This document shows positions 1 to 11,552 of a stretch of DNA of 64,000 nt, one piece after another; the stretch's first letter is position 1, and every line of letters begins with the position of its first letter. Under the pieces are notes generated by a model. That model ran no database searches. It was not told where the DNA came from and saw only the letters and a list, made by a program, of their open reading frames with translations. Made by a program: the position numbers and the translations under genes. The DNA comes from Pseudeuparius sepicola (lineage: Eukaryota; Arthropoda; Insecta; Coleoptera; Anthribidae), in the NCBI GenBank assembly GCA_963920635.1, contig OY987298.1, positions 115,062,035 to 115,126,034 on the forward strand, in the 5' to 3' direction.

Positions 1-105
1 ACAGTTTTGGGCATTTTGGAACAAGAAGGAGTTTTTATAAAGAATGACATTTGTCGTAAACTTACGAATAAAAAACTTTTCCCTCTTCTGGACATCACAG
101 CGGGA

Positions 106-1623
106 CGCATATTCGGAACTCGCCGACGCATTAGCCGCTTCGGAACAATTCGGGTGCTGTGATCAGAGGCTCGTAAAGTGCAGACGTATTAGACTAATAC
201 GTCGGCGATTTACCTTGTAAGTACTTGCATAATCGCATCAAATTCGTAAAGTACAGACGTATTAGATTAATACGTCGGCGATTTACGAAATAACGGAACA
301 TTGTATTGTAATAATATGGACTTAAGTGTAAATACCAAAGTCGAAGGGAATTGTGTCCTACTTTCCGCGACAGCTGCCATTTTTGAGACAAATATGTGTT
401 TTTTAAATGGAAACCATAGTTGGTCATGGTCTCAAAAAATCAGGCATCTTTAGAGCTTTCCAACGATATCGGGCAAGTTTTTAAAGTCAACACAAATATG
501 TGATGGGATCCGTCAAGCCAATCACATGTGCAGAAATTTTTGAATGGTCCAATCACATTGCATTGATAGATTCCTGACTTTAAAAACTCGCCCATAATAC
601 TCGATAATGGTTATTCAGAAAAATAACGGAAATAATTATGGTTTCCATTTAAAAAACACGAGTTTATGTCATATCTCGAAAATGCGGCAGCCATCAGGGA
701 AAGTAGGACATGATAACCGCATTGTGGACACCATTCCCTCCAAGAATTTTGGTTTTTACACTTTTTATCTAAAATCAGAAACAACGAAGCCAGATGGATT
801 AGAATAAATCGGCAAAATTTCGTTTTTTCAAAATATCTAGTAAGCTATGACTTTTTTCGAACATCCAGAAGGTGCGTTAAATTGGGCCCACAAAACTTCA
901 ATTCTTTCTCCATTTAACCTTCTCTTTATCTCCGTTAGTTTTACATTCTAGTAAAATCAGGCTTACTCAATGCAAAAAACGTATACGTTCACAAAATTTC
1001 ATGTAAATTGAGTAATTTTTAGGAGAAAAAAAAAACGAAAATCAGATTTCCGCCATTTTCTCGAAGAATTTGAGGTTATGTTGATAAATGCCTTATTAAT
1101 AAGTACATATGAAAGTTATACATTTTAATATCTGCTACTTTTGTGTTAAACGTTAAACACTTTCAGCTAGGAGGTTACGTTTCGCTCAAAAATCGCAAGT
1201 TTCAACCCCTAAACAGCACCACCATTTCATTGATGCCCTGTTTAGTTTTTTTTCTCTTTGTTATGACCCTAATTAAATTTTTCTGCTTGTTCTTGACTGT
1301 TGATCATTTTATTTTTCCAAAAATGTATTCCAACAGAAAAGCCTTTTCCATGTTTTATTTCTAATCCTCCTACCTCTTCCATTTTATAGCTTTTTTTGCT
1401 CTATATATTTATTTCAAATCACTATATCACAGATCACATCTGTGGAAACGAGTCAAATAAATCTGAATTACAGCGAAAAAAGTACTTTCAAGATAAAAAT
1501 GTTAAATAACCGACGTAGGTATTTATTAGTCTAGTACATACACGTCTGCACTTTACGAGCCTCTGATCGCAGCACCCGAATTGTTCCGAAACGGCTAATG
1601 TGTCGGCGAATTCCGAATATGCG
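106..1623. mobile_element. Non-autonomous element with ~100-bp inverted ends
   Basis: The stretch from about 106 to 215 reappears reverse-complemented at about 1510-1623. It includes the shared strings cgcatattcgg and cacccgaattgttccgaa and a cagacgtattag / ctaatacgtc motif. The left arm also repeats part of itself directly: the 'gtaaagt-cagacgtattag' block occurs near 173 and near 246. No transposase is visible inside. The ends do not begin with CAGGG, so this is a different family from the mariner-like elements further on. No target duplication was identified, so the exact borders are approximate. Confidence 0.6.
335..712. repeat. Nested inverted repeat inside the 106-1623 element
   Basis: The left arm (about 335-421) matches the right arm (about 637-712) in reverse complement. 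Shared strings include cctactttcc and ggtttccatttaaaaaacac. A second, smaller hairpin sits between them: gggcaagtttttaaagtca at about 470 pairs with tgactttaaaaactcgccc at about 573. The short reading frames here, on both strands, are a by-product of the palindrome. No gene is supported. Confidence 0.55.
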
Positions 1624-1662
1624 AGCGGCATACGCTGTATATGCTTTATATTTTTATTTGTA

Positions 1663-1870
1663 CAGGGTGGTCAGATAAGAATGCAAAGTGCTGTATCTCG
1701 GAAACTATTCGTCGTAGAGACTTGCGGTAAAAATTTTTTCGAATAAAGTGGTCTAGAGAAAAACCTAGAAATTATTTTCAGATTTCCAAGATAGTCACCA
1801 GGGGGAGTAACCGCCATCTTAAACTTTTAAAGTGATTTTTCACTGAAATCTACCTAGTAATGTTACCAAA
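1663..1870. mobile_element. Solitary CAGGGTGG terminus of a TA-target element
   Basis: After a TA, the sequence begins CAGGGTGGTCAGATAAGAA, followed by 'ctgtatctcggaaac' and a 'gtaaccgccatctt' block of the kind seen inside such elements. I did not find a matching inverted end downstream. It is either truncated or its other end has diverged. The DNA from here to about 2600 is AT-rich and shows nothing else I can name. Confidence 0.35.
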
Positions 1871-2604
1871 ATAATATAAGCTTTTTAAAGGTAAGCTTTA
1901 TTCAAGTAATTTTTGTTAACACTTTTTGACATATCTATTAAAATAAAGTGGTGGGGAGTGATTCAATATTTTTTTAAATAAACAGCTTTCACTCCTAAAT
2001 GACTGAACGGATTTTAACAAACTTGGTCTCGTTGGAAAAAGTATTTATTGGTCCATCAAACCCATCTTACCCGTGATATGTCTAAGTCTCAGTGATGCCG
2101 CTAGAGCGCGTTTTTTGATATAATAACAGAAAATTGCAAAATTCTCGAAAATATTAAATGCTATAATATTACTTTTTTTCATAAAAATGTAGTGAAATGA
2201 TACCTAAATAGGCTAGTGAAAACCGTATCTCGATATCCTATTCCTAGATGAAAATACGCTGTTACACCGGTATTTATTCTTATTTGTCTTTTTTTAAGAT
2301 TTAATAATAAACTTTCATAATTTTATCATTTTTTAATTATAAAAGTATACTTAGTTCAAAAAATTAAAAAAGAAACGTGTAGGGGCATAATAATCAATGC
2401 ATTAATATGCAAGTGCAAGGTAGGCAAAATACGAAGGGTAGGCCAAGGAGGAAAAACAAATGCCTAAAATCAACTTGTCAACAAATATTAAAATCTTATT
2501 CCTAACTGAAAATGTTTTTTTAAATAAAACTAATGCTTCCTTAAATGTTCGAACTGTCTTCCATCACAGTCAATGCATTGTTGGAGCCGCTGATGCATGG
2601 ACAT

Positions 2605-2838
2605 TACAGCAAATTTGCTACAGAACAGTTTTTTGTTTAGTATTGGATGCAGCGTGGCAAGATATCGAATTTTTCTTGGAATTTAGGGACTTTGTAGAGG
2701 TTATGGAAACTGAATGCTGTATCTTCATTTTAATAGATATCAAAGATATATTTTAGCCGAAGTATGACAGTATAACCGTGTGTGGTGTGGTATGTCTAAA
2801 TTGGTTTTTGCATATACAGTGTTTTCATAACGTAACCT
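2605..2838. repeat. Direct partial copy of the adjacent foldback arm
   Basis: This block repeats, in the same orientation, part of the left arm of the foldback that follows (about 2941-3170). Shared features are the 'gatgcagcgtgg' string, 'tcgaatttttcttggaattt', and a 3' piece ending 'gcatatacagtgttttcataac'. A reading frame of 98 codons covers it but the same DNA sits in palindromic arms, so I do not call a gene. Confidence 0.6.
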
Positions 2839-3862
2839 CTCTTTTATTTTCACATATACAGGGCGATTCGTATTTGCAGGACAAAAATAAAATATTTAGA
2901 TTTTGACAATTGCATTAATCCTTTGGAATATTTGCATTCTCCATGAAATTTGCTACAAAATCGTTTTTTTTTGTATTTTGGATGCAGCGTGGCCAAGATA
3001 TCGAATTTTTCTTGGAATTTAGGGACTTTGTGGAGGTTGTGGAAACTGAATGCTGTATCTTCATTTTAATAGATATCAAAGATATATTTTAGCCGAAGTA
3101 TGACAGTATAACCGTGTGTGGTCTGGTATGTCTAAATTGATTTTTGCATATACAGTGTTTTCATAACAGGCTCTCAAAATCAGATAATTTCAAACAGCAA
3201 TAACTTATTTTTTTTCAAATGGAACGACCCATTATTCTGTAGTTTGTTGGATGCCGGCGTCCAAGCCCCACATTTTATGTAAATAATATTCTATACCAAA
3301 AACTACCCGTTTTCGAGATATTTAGTATTTAAGAAAATTTCTTTGCATTTTTCATTCAGGTGAGAAGGTTTTATCAAGCAAGCCATAACTATTTTTCCAG
3401 ACAGTGGCAGAAATAATTGTCATTTTAGATAATACGGGAAATAAAATTCCTATAGAAAACTATAGAAATAGGGGTCATTCCATTTGAAAAAAAAAATAGT
3501 TATTGGTGCTTGAAATTATCTGATTTTGAGAGCCTGTTATGAACACACTGTATATGCAAAAACCAATTTCGACATACCACACTACACACGGTTGACGGTT
3601 GTGCTGTCATACTTCTGCTAAAATATATCTTTGATATATATTAAAATAAAGATACAGCATTCAGTTTCCATAACCTCCACGAAGTCCCTAAATACCAAGA
3701 AAAATTTGATATCTTGGCAACGCTGCATCCAAAATACAAGCAAATTTCATGGAGAATGCAAATATTCCAAAGGATTAATGCAATTGTCAAAATCTAAATA
3801 TATTATTTTTGTCCTGCAAATACGAATCGCCCTGTATATGTGAAAATAAAAGAGAGGTTACG
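2831..3862. mobile_element. Foldback element with ~400-bp arms
   Basis: The left arm runs from about 2831 to 3231 and the right arm from about 3462 to 3862, with a loop of about 230 bases. The outer ends are cgtaacctctctttt and aaaagagaggttacg. Inside them lie tacagggcgattcg and its complement cgaatcgccctgta. The inner boundary carries 'ctctcaaaatcagataattt'. The arms look only slightly diverged, so the RNA or single strand could form a very long hairpin. No transposase is encoded. The arrangement suggests a CAGGG-type element duplicated head to head together with flanking DNA. Confidence 0.75.
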
Positions 3863-6800
3863 TCCACTGCCAACCTTACAACTTTTGTATTCAAGTTTTT
3901 TTCGTATCTCTTACGGTTCCTGACATCCAGGGGCAGGGGGGTAGGACAAAACTATTTGGGACACGCTGTACCTAGATTTTTATTATTCTAATAAAAATGC
4001 GACATAATCTATCGTGTATCCCGTGAATAGTATAATTTAGATGTGCATAATGTGCATATCTATTTTAATAAAGTAAATCATTTTGTTATAAGAATATGAA
4101 CCCGGAAATGGCGAAACTTGGCGAAATATGTTTTCCAGAACCATTGCTATATCCAATAAATTTTCGTTGTACGATATTAAAAAATAATACGTATCCATTT
4201 TTTAGCTTTAATAGATGCATAAAGTTTCCATTACAAGAGCGAGCTTAAAATACAACGCCATGTTGTGAAACGGGGGCAGAGAAACGTAAATCTGCAATAT
4301 TTAAGCGGAATCCGAAACAGTAATAATTTTTACCACTCTAAACCCTATTTGATTTATAACTCTTTTTACGAATGATATGCATGTGTGGATATTTATTTAT
4401 GTTAACGCTTGCGCGATCGCCAAAATGATGGTTTACTGATACGAAATATTGCAAAAAATTATTCGGGGCTCATTAAAATATGGGGTTTGCCAACAAAATG
4501 ATAAAATCGGTGTCAACCGTATTTGTATATAATGTCGAATTCATTTGGATTCATAACCTGCAATTTAGTAGGTAATTTATATTATTTGTAGCAATCAAAT
4601 ATTATCTAGCTATTTATTATTAAATATACATTAGACAACTCCAATATACCTACCGCTACTAGTTGATACACAAAAGTCTGATCAACGTCTATACTAGCAG
4701 GTAAAATTTCTATCTCGTTTATCTCGTGACAACTCGATCGGATTGAAATGGATCCGATTGAGAGATGTCAAAACGTTTATAATTGTGCGTTTACATCATC
4801 AGTATTGAATCCTACGGTTTTCAATCCTCTCTAGGGACATTATCTTATTATACTTATTCCGCAGTAGGTTGATGCACATTCTGGCCAACTTCTGTTTGGA
4901 AATAGCGGCTTAACTTGAAATTTTAAATCTGATTGAATTTCAATCTGTAGTGTTTACGCCGTCTATTTGAGTCCGCTCCAGTGAATTCAAACCTCTCTCA
5001 ATCGGATCGAACGCGTCGAGATAAACGTAGTCTATATGTCTATAGAATTTTGTTCAGCTTGTCTTTAATAGATGGCACGCGGATGCAGAATCGTAGAGCC
5101 CTTCACTCTTCCAAAGCCGACGGCAGCAGCTGCGGCGGGCCGCCGTTGCCGATTTTACTGTTGTCTGTATTAATGGGGAAAATATATGCACAAGCCGGTG
5201 ACAAGGTAGATACCAACGCCTGGACGTCGGTGTCTAAACTTGATTTATTGCCGCGCCATCTCTTATTAGAGAGTAGCATTAGCCACCATCATAGACCATT
5301 TAGGCAAATAAAAAATTATAAAAAAATGGAGAAGGATCAATAATTGTACAAATTTCAAATAAACATTGAAATTTAAAGCCAGCCAACCATTTCATTTTTC
5401 ACTTATTCCGGAAAACTGTATATTGCGAGGTTACTATAGAGTTCAGTGATCGCGAGACAGTGGGTAAGAAAATTTATAAAAGAGCACCGAGAATTTCTTG
5501 ACAACAGAGAGATAACATAAAACATTGGATCAGATTATCTTATTAAGCCCAAAATTATCTACAAGTTTTGTCTCTACAGTTTTTCTGTATAATCAGAAAT
5601 AACGGAGCTACAGAGATCTGATGAAATAGCAAAAAAATCACTCTTTTCAAAATATCTAGTGAGCCATGAACTTTTTTAAAAATCCAAAAGGGGCATTAGA
5701 TAGAGCATTCAAAACTGCAGTTCTTTACATATTTAACCTTTGTTCTAGCTCTGCTAGTTTCCGAGATCCCCATAGTGGTCATAAAAAAAACCTCACCCTG
5801 TATATATTTATATATCTCATCGTATAGAGATTTCAATTGCCTATCCAAATATGGAAAAAAGAGTTGGGCTTCAATTTCAAAAAAAGCGAGGTTAGGTCCG
5901 TAACTTTTTTGTTTGATGCTCAATTGCTTTTTTGACAGCAGATTCTGAAAATTTGGATAGAATTAGTAAAGAAATATCTTTTTCCGGTTAAAATACCCTA
6001 AAATTAAGAAAATAAAAGGGGGTGGTACTCTTTGGGGGGTCACCCTGTACGTAGAGCCTGAAAACATCCACTTGGGCGCGGGCAAGCCCACCAAGAACAA
6101 AACACAATAAAGAATCTGTTTCTAATCCCTAATAAAACCAATAAGAGCATGTCAACGTGGTGACATAGTTAAAGTAGTAATTATATTTATTATAATTATT
6201 ATTTAGTTCAGCAAATATACCTCAAAACGGTATGTGCCTACGTGCTAAAGTTGTTGAAAGTATTGGAGAAATTCTTAAAATATTGCAGATTGCATGCCTA
6301 AGTTGCTAGTACTAAAAGAGGTACTAAATGCATGCAAAACAATTTTATATTTTTTCAAATATGTTTCATTCGGGAACGTAGATAATGTTTTTTAAGCAAA
6401 GAAATACAAAATTAAAATTGCTTTTTTAGATTTCATTGATATTCTTAACTAAAATAAAACAAATATTTTGAGGAATCAGAAAATTTTGAAGAGGCGTTTA
6501 ACATTCAAGAATTTAAGTTTGGGACGACGTTCGCAGCGTCGCGAACTCTTTAGACCGATATTTAGACTGCATGTTCTTCTGGCTTCGATCGACCTTGGTT
6601 CGATTCGAGGTTGGAGCAGATGCAGGGTGTGCAGATTTGATCCGGAACATCCCTGTAAAATTGTGAAGCGTTGAACGATTTTGATGAATTTTTGTACGTG
6701 TATAGGAAGTGCTTTATTCAGCGCCCCCTGAAACTGCAATGTCGCAAGTTTTGTTAATTTTCTCCGCCGACTAACATTTCTACAGGGCCTTAAAGTTTTG

Positions 6801-7020
6801 AAAATTGAATTTCAGAGCATCACAATTTTACAGGGGTGTCCCGGATAAAATATGAGACCCTGTATGTATTTATAGAAAAACACCGTTGATGGCCAGGAGC
6901 GCTGGACAAAATATAGATTCATGTTATAGCTTTAATTTATTTTAATGACATCCACAAATTCAAGCTAAATAAATTTAATATGACATTTGAAAATGCACTA
7001 TTTCAAAAACGTTGAAAGAT
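3863..7020. other. Mostly unassigned AT-rich DNA with single transposon ends
   Basis: No gene is supported. At 4690-5060 there is an imperfect inverted repeat around 'ctctcaatcggatc' and 'gataaacg'. At 5063-5343 a GC-richer stretch stays open on the plus strand but shows no recognisable domain, and it ends at an aataaa-like string. Solitary termini of the 'accctgta' type occur near 5800, 6045 and 6865. A short tRNA-box-like ggttcgattcg at about 6598 has no partner box. I see nothing further that I can support. Confidence 0.3.
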
Positions 7021-7224
7021 CATATAGCGTTGACTGACGTATTTATAAAGACTTCTCACGGCTATTCCGGCTATAGCTTTGTGTGCTGGAAAACAGATGG
7101 CTCTGATGGCTAACAATGTATTCTGCATTGTATTTTATCTCCGGAAAGCACATGGTAAGCCAAAAATGTGTCAGACGTGACAGCCGTGAGCAGTCTTTAA
7201 TAATATATCAGTCAACGCATATAG
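7021..7224. mobile_element. Short palindromic element (MITE-like)
   Basis: About 43 bases at the left (catatagcgttgactgac ... cacggct) are mirrored at 7182-7224 (agccgtgag ... gtcaacgcatatag). The loop of roughly 120 bases contains tgtgctgg and catggta. No protein is encoded. Size and symmetry fit a miniature inverted-repeat element. Confidence 0.65.
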
Positions 7225-7870
7225 TATGAAGTTTTATATCATTTTAACCGTAGGTAATAATGAGTAGATTTTGAAAATGTAAAAACATATACAGTGTGTC
7301 CACGGATAGACTTAACTATACTTGTAAAATTTTTTATTTTCAATTCTTCGAAAAAAGTCATTCTTTATAAAAAAGTCTGCTTGTTCTTAAAATAAAATTG
7401 GCTTGGAAAAAGTTGACATTACTTATACTGGGTGACCAGAAAATTAAAGAAACGTTAATTAGCATAAGAGTAAACTACCTCTATTTGTAGAGATAATGAA
7501 AAAAGTTATAAATAAAATTTGCCCAGCGTTGTAAGCTACTTAATTTCAAAGCGTTAGGCCTACTTTGATTTTTGGATTGTATTCTCTTTTTTTGTCAAAT
7601 AAATGGTTTTCTGTAAATAGTACGACAAAACTGTATTAAGAAAACTTCCCCAGAATGGAAAACTGCGCATGATGACAAAATTTTACGATTCTAGGCCTAC
7701 TTTGTATTTTGGAAAATATTGAAGGAAACGCGATATTATTTCTTATTTTCATTCATTATAATATATTTATTTCTACGTACTTAACCGCTAAAGCAATTTG
7801 CGTGCGTTTTTTATTTTCATTGAACTTATTACGTTTGTTTCTACGTATTATCAGTTTACTGCCTCTTTAT

Positions 7871-8242
7871 TATCATTAATACAAAGATAAATGTTCATAA
7901 TGTTGCTTGTTGCACGAGGTATTTATGCAGTTTTCATTTCCTTAAAATTTCATTGTAATCTGTTCTATAAAATGATAAGGGAGAGAGAGCGAAGCGATAA
8001 TGAGTGCAGCATAAAGCCACCTTTAATAATTGTTCAATTTCATTGAGTCTATTATGTTTATTACTACGAAATTAATTGTTTAGAATGATTTATTTTCTGT
8101 TGTGCGTAACATTTTTCGGTTTCGTATGGTGTGTGTTAATAAATAATCTGGAAAATAAAAATAAATGGTTATAAAACTCCCCAAATTACCGCAACGCATA
8201 GAATATCTTAGTTAGAATCGGCTTGAGTGTGTGACGTCATCG
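7871..8242 (+). repeat. Dispersed repeat, copy 1 (partner at 54.3 kb)
   Basis: This block matches 54253-54669 in the same orientation. Shared strings include cataatgttgcttgttgcac, gcataaagccacctttaata and the shared end gagtgtgtgacgtcatcg. The second copy carries a ~40-base extra segment near its middle. Both copies stop at the same 'gacgtcatcg', which suggests a true element boundary. No coding content is evident. Confidence 0.7.
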
Positions 8243-9252
8243 ATCGAGTCGAGAATTCGATGGTGGTAACAAGTCGTTGCGCCATTCATTCTTTTGACAT
8301 TAGCGCGCCAGCAAGTTCCGGTGGTAGCTGATGGCTCTCTTTTTAACATAAGTGCGATGATTTCTACAACAGATAAATGTGGGAATATTAATGGCGTTCT
8401 AATAGCCACTATTTTGGCCACTGGGATCGACCAGTTACAATTTATTTTCTTGGATGTGCAAGCGCACGCTACTGTCTTATAACAAAACCCCTTTCTGGAT
8501 GATATCACTGACACGCAAATCGACGTGGAAGATGCACAGTGTGTGAAATGAACTGAGTATACGAGTTTAACTCAACTACAACTTTCGTTTATACTACTTT
8601 ACTCTAGGGCGAAAAATTAAAGAGCGTGAAATTTTACGTGAACACCCTTGAACTTACTGTACTCGTGGGACTAATACAGGCGGGTAGGTAATTATTTCCC
8701 AGTGCCAGTAATATTTTTCTTCACTTAAAAACATATCGGTTTCCTTTAACGCATCTTCAAGGCGGGGTATCAAATTTTTGCCCTTACAGCATACTCTAGG
8801 TCCCACTTGGACGGATCGAGACCCCATTTATTTATTCAGCCTGCCCTAGGCCCAGATTTTTATTTCCGAGTCACCGGGACAGCAATAAAGAAATCGACGA
8901 CGAGTCGGAGGGTGCGGCTGGTGTTTCCCTAGACGGGCGATATAGGGCTTTATGGTCACATCTAGGGAGAAACGGTCCCGGACGAATTGGCTTCAGTCTC
9001 AGTTTTTGCGTCCTTTGGTTTCATTGCCTGTACATTGAGACGGAGATTATGAATCTAAAAAACATTTTATTGTTTCTTTTTCGTTCAAGTTCCATTTATA
9101 CGATAGTTTTTGTCGAGTGATCAGTCACATGTTAAAAACTTCCGAAAATATTTAGAATCTAAAATCGGCAACTCGTTTTAAAATCTTACACATTTTCACA
9201 GATCTGTGATAGGTAGATATCAACTATGAACTTTAACGCAGATGACATTATA
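8243..9252. other. GC-richer unassigned segment
   Basis: This segment is richer in G and C than its surroundings, especially at 8750-9050, and holds several CG-containing strings. Short open stretches exist on both strands near 8212-8514, but I recognise no domain, and codon structure is unconvincing. It may include host exon or regulatory DNA. Nothing can be named. Confidence 0.25.
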
Positions 9253-9983
9253 CAGGGTGGTCCAACTTTTAGTGACAAAACTGTAGGAACGTGAATATAA
9301 GTTTTTTTCAAATAAACATGTATCGAAATTCTAACGGTTTTCGTTATACAGGACGTCAAATTTAATTTGTGCGTTTTAATTAATATAATAATTAATTATG
9401 AATAACATTCCTTAATAAAATTTTGCCATAAAACCTACATAAAAGCTACTTTCCTGCATGGTTCGAACACATGATTTTTCGAATCTAGAAACCTTTTTGT
9501 AGTTTTCAGGACCAAATAATATTACAGAAAGGTGTTCGGAATTAAAAACTAAGTAGTTGTTAAAAATGTCGAAAGCCTATAAAGCCTTTGATTTTCGTCT
9601 GCTAAAAAAATTAAAACACACGAAAGTACCTATGAATTTAAAAAACGGTAGGTACATTTTTTCGAAAAAAATTCAAGAAGTGATTTTCTTAGAATTGATG
9701 AGGAAATTTAGTAAAGGCAAAAATATTATTTTCCAGTGGCGTACAATTTTTTTTTAAATCTGATGGTTGATCCCTGTTTCTGCGACACTGGTGGAAATAG
9801 ATAGGCTGAATTATTTTTAATTTATAGTACTTAATGAGTTTCCAAACTGTACCAGATACGTTTGCCTTAACTGTCTTCCTCTAGGAAAAATAAAAGGAAA
9901 CTTGATCTTTGATGCCCGGTATAATATCGAAACCGTTATATACATATTCCTAAAGTTTTGTCACTAAAAGTTGGACCACCCTT
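9253..9983. mobile_element. TA-target MITE, CAGGGTGGTCC termini
   Basis: The left end CAGGGTGGTCCAACTTTTAG follows a TA and is mirrored near 9956-9983 (ctaaaagttggaccaccct). The inverted ends continue as gtgacaaaact / agttttgtcac. The last bases of the right end are altered (ccctttag). No transposase is present, so it would depend on a related source of enzyme. Confidence 0.7.
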
Positions 9984-10000
9984 TAGAAATCTATTATAAA

Positions 10001-10223
10001 CTCCTGGACAAAATTAACGCACCAACATAATAAATCGCCAAAAATTGCATTTCTTTAAATAAATTAATGAAAATTAAATGAAAAGCAACAAATTGCATTA
10101 TTAAATTAGTTTATCATTAGTAAATGTCCAAATCGTACTATTTATTTCTTGGTAGACACCCAAAAAATAATTTAAAATATAATTTGAAATTTTGTATGTT
10201 GGTGCGTTAATTTTCTCCAGGAG
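10001..10223. mobile_element. 223-bp Tc1-like MITE
   Basis: The left end ctcctggacaaaattaacgc and the right end gcgttaattttctccaggag are inverted repeats of about 28 bases, continuing to accaacata / tatgttggt. TA borders fit Tc1/mariner insertion. The phrase 'ggacaaaattaacgcacc' resembles termini of insect Tc1 elements. It is too small to encode anything. Confidence 0.75.
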
Positions 10224-10229
10224 TATATA

Positions 10230-10927
10230 CAGCGTGTTCCGCATAAGAACCGACACAGAGCAGAAGCATACAGGGGAGCCCAAAATAAGGAGATTTAACG
10301 CAACTTGATAGTGGCCTTTCAAATTTCGAAAAAATGAATATCTCAGTGATTTTTAAACTTGGAAAAACCAAATTTGGCACACGTTGTAGGTGTACCAAAG
10401 GCATTAATCGGCAGAAAACATAGTTCAATTGTACCATTTTAAAGGGTTGACACAGAGTGATGCATCCTAAAAATGAGACAGAACTTCTTTGTCCGTTGGC
10501 GGACTTACAAAATTGTTACTTTGTGTTATGAAGAATTTAATTCTAAAACTTTTTTTACTCTTCTGATTTTTTTAAAAACTTTACCGCTTTCGCTAAAAAC
10601 GCGAATAACTGAAAACACGTATTGCAGATGTGATATTTAAAATCTTTGAAAATCCAAAAGTTGGCTACGAAATTAAACGTCAAACTTGAATAACAACCAT
10701 TTAATAGAGAAAGAATCTAAATAACAGGAATAACAATAATTTGCACTAAAAAGTTATTTTAGAAATTGTTGAAAATTTATTTATTAAATTTATTTTATTT
10801 ATTTTATTTAAGGCCTATAACTTCTCAGGGGTTCAACCCAGTATAGAGGTAAGTTGCGTTAAATCAACTTATTTTGGAATCCCCTGTATGTTTCTGCTCT
10901 GAGTCGGTTCTTATGCGGAACACCCTG
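10230..10927. mobile_element. ~700-bp MITE with ~70-bp inverted ends
   Basis: The left end CAGCGTGTTCCGCATAAGAA and the right end ttcttatgcggaacaccctg are inverted, with the symmetry extending through gcataca / tgtatg and 'gcgtta'. TA dinucleotides flank both ends. The interior is AT-rich and non-coding. It lies only a few bases from both neighbouring MITEs, so three elements sit almost back to back. Confidence 0.75.
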
Positions 10928-10945
10928 TATATACATAATAATATA

Positions 10946-11552
10946 CAGGGTGTTCCTAAATATCATGTACATACGGAAGGGGGTAATTCTTTGGCCCATT
11001 TTAAGAAAAAAATTCGTATGAACGTATGTCATAAACGTCCTAACTTTTGAGATACAGGGCGTTAAAATTCATTTTTTAAAATTGAATTTTGGCTACATCT
11101 CCCGAAATAATCAAGCTGCTGAACTGAAATTTGGCACTGCTATGTTTTTGGGGATGAAAAATAAGCTGAAAATGTCAATTTCAGCGTATCTCACAGAGGG
11201 CGCCACTTGCGCTGTTGTTTTGATCACGCTTTTACGCGTAATTTTTTTGAGGTTATCTTTTTGGTCCTGCAGGTCCATCATTTTAGTGCATCTTTTCATT
11301 TTGCAAGAAAAAGGTACTCTTGTTTCATAACGATTAAATCAACCGTTTGCTTTGAAATTGCCAAAATGTTCTCCAAAACACCTGTTGACTTCAATATTCG
11401 AAACATAAAATTTTCACCTACCATCTTCAAGTGTTACTCAAGTGTATCTCAAAAGTTAGGACGTTTACGACATACGTTCTGTGAAGTTTTTTCTTAAAAT
11501 GAGCCAAAGAATTACCCCCTTCCGTATGTACATGATATTTAGGAACATCCTG
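10946..11552. mobile_element. ~600-bp MITE with ~110-bp inverted ends
   Basis: The left end CAGGGTGTTCCTAAATATCA and the right end tgatatttaggaacatcctg are inverted repeats that extend for about 110 bases (ggaagggggtaattctttgg / ccaaagaattacccccttcc). The interior (about 11095-11345) reappears in the opposite orientation inside the element at 36486-37030, around 'gaccaaaaagataacct' and 'gcgccctctgtgagata'. The overlapping reading frames on both strands are artefacts of these repeats. Confidence 0.8.

Noticed and set aside
6590..6610. tRNA B-box-like string ggttcgattcg
   Set aside because: No A box or cloverleaf is present at a suitable distance, and the string is part of a local palindromic sequence.
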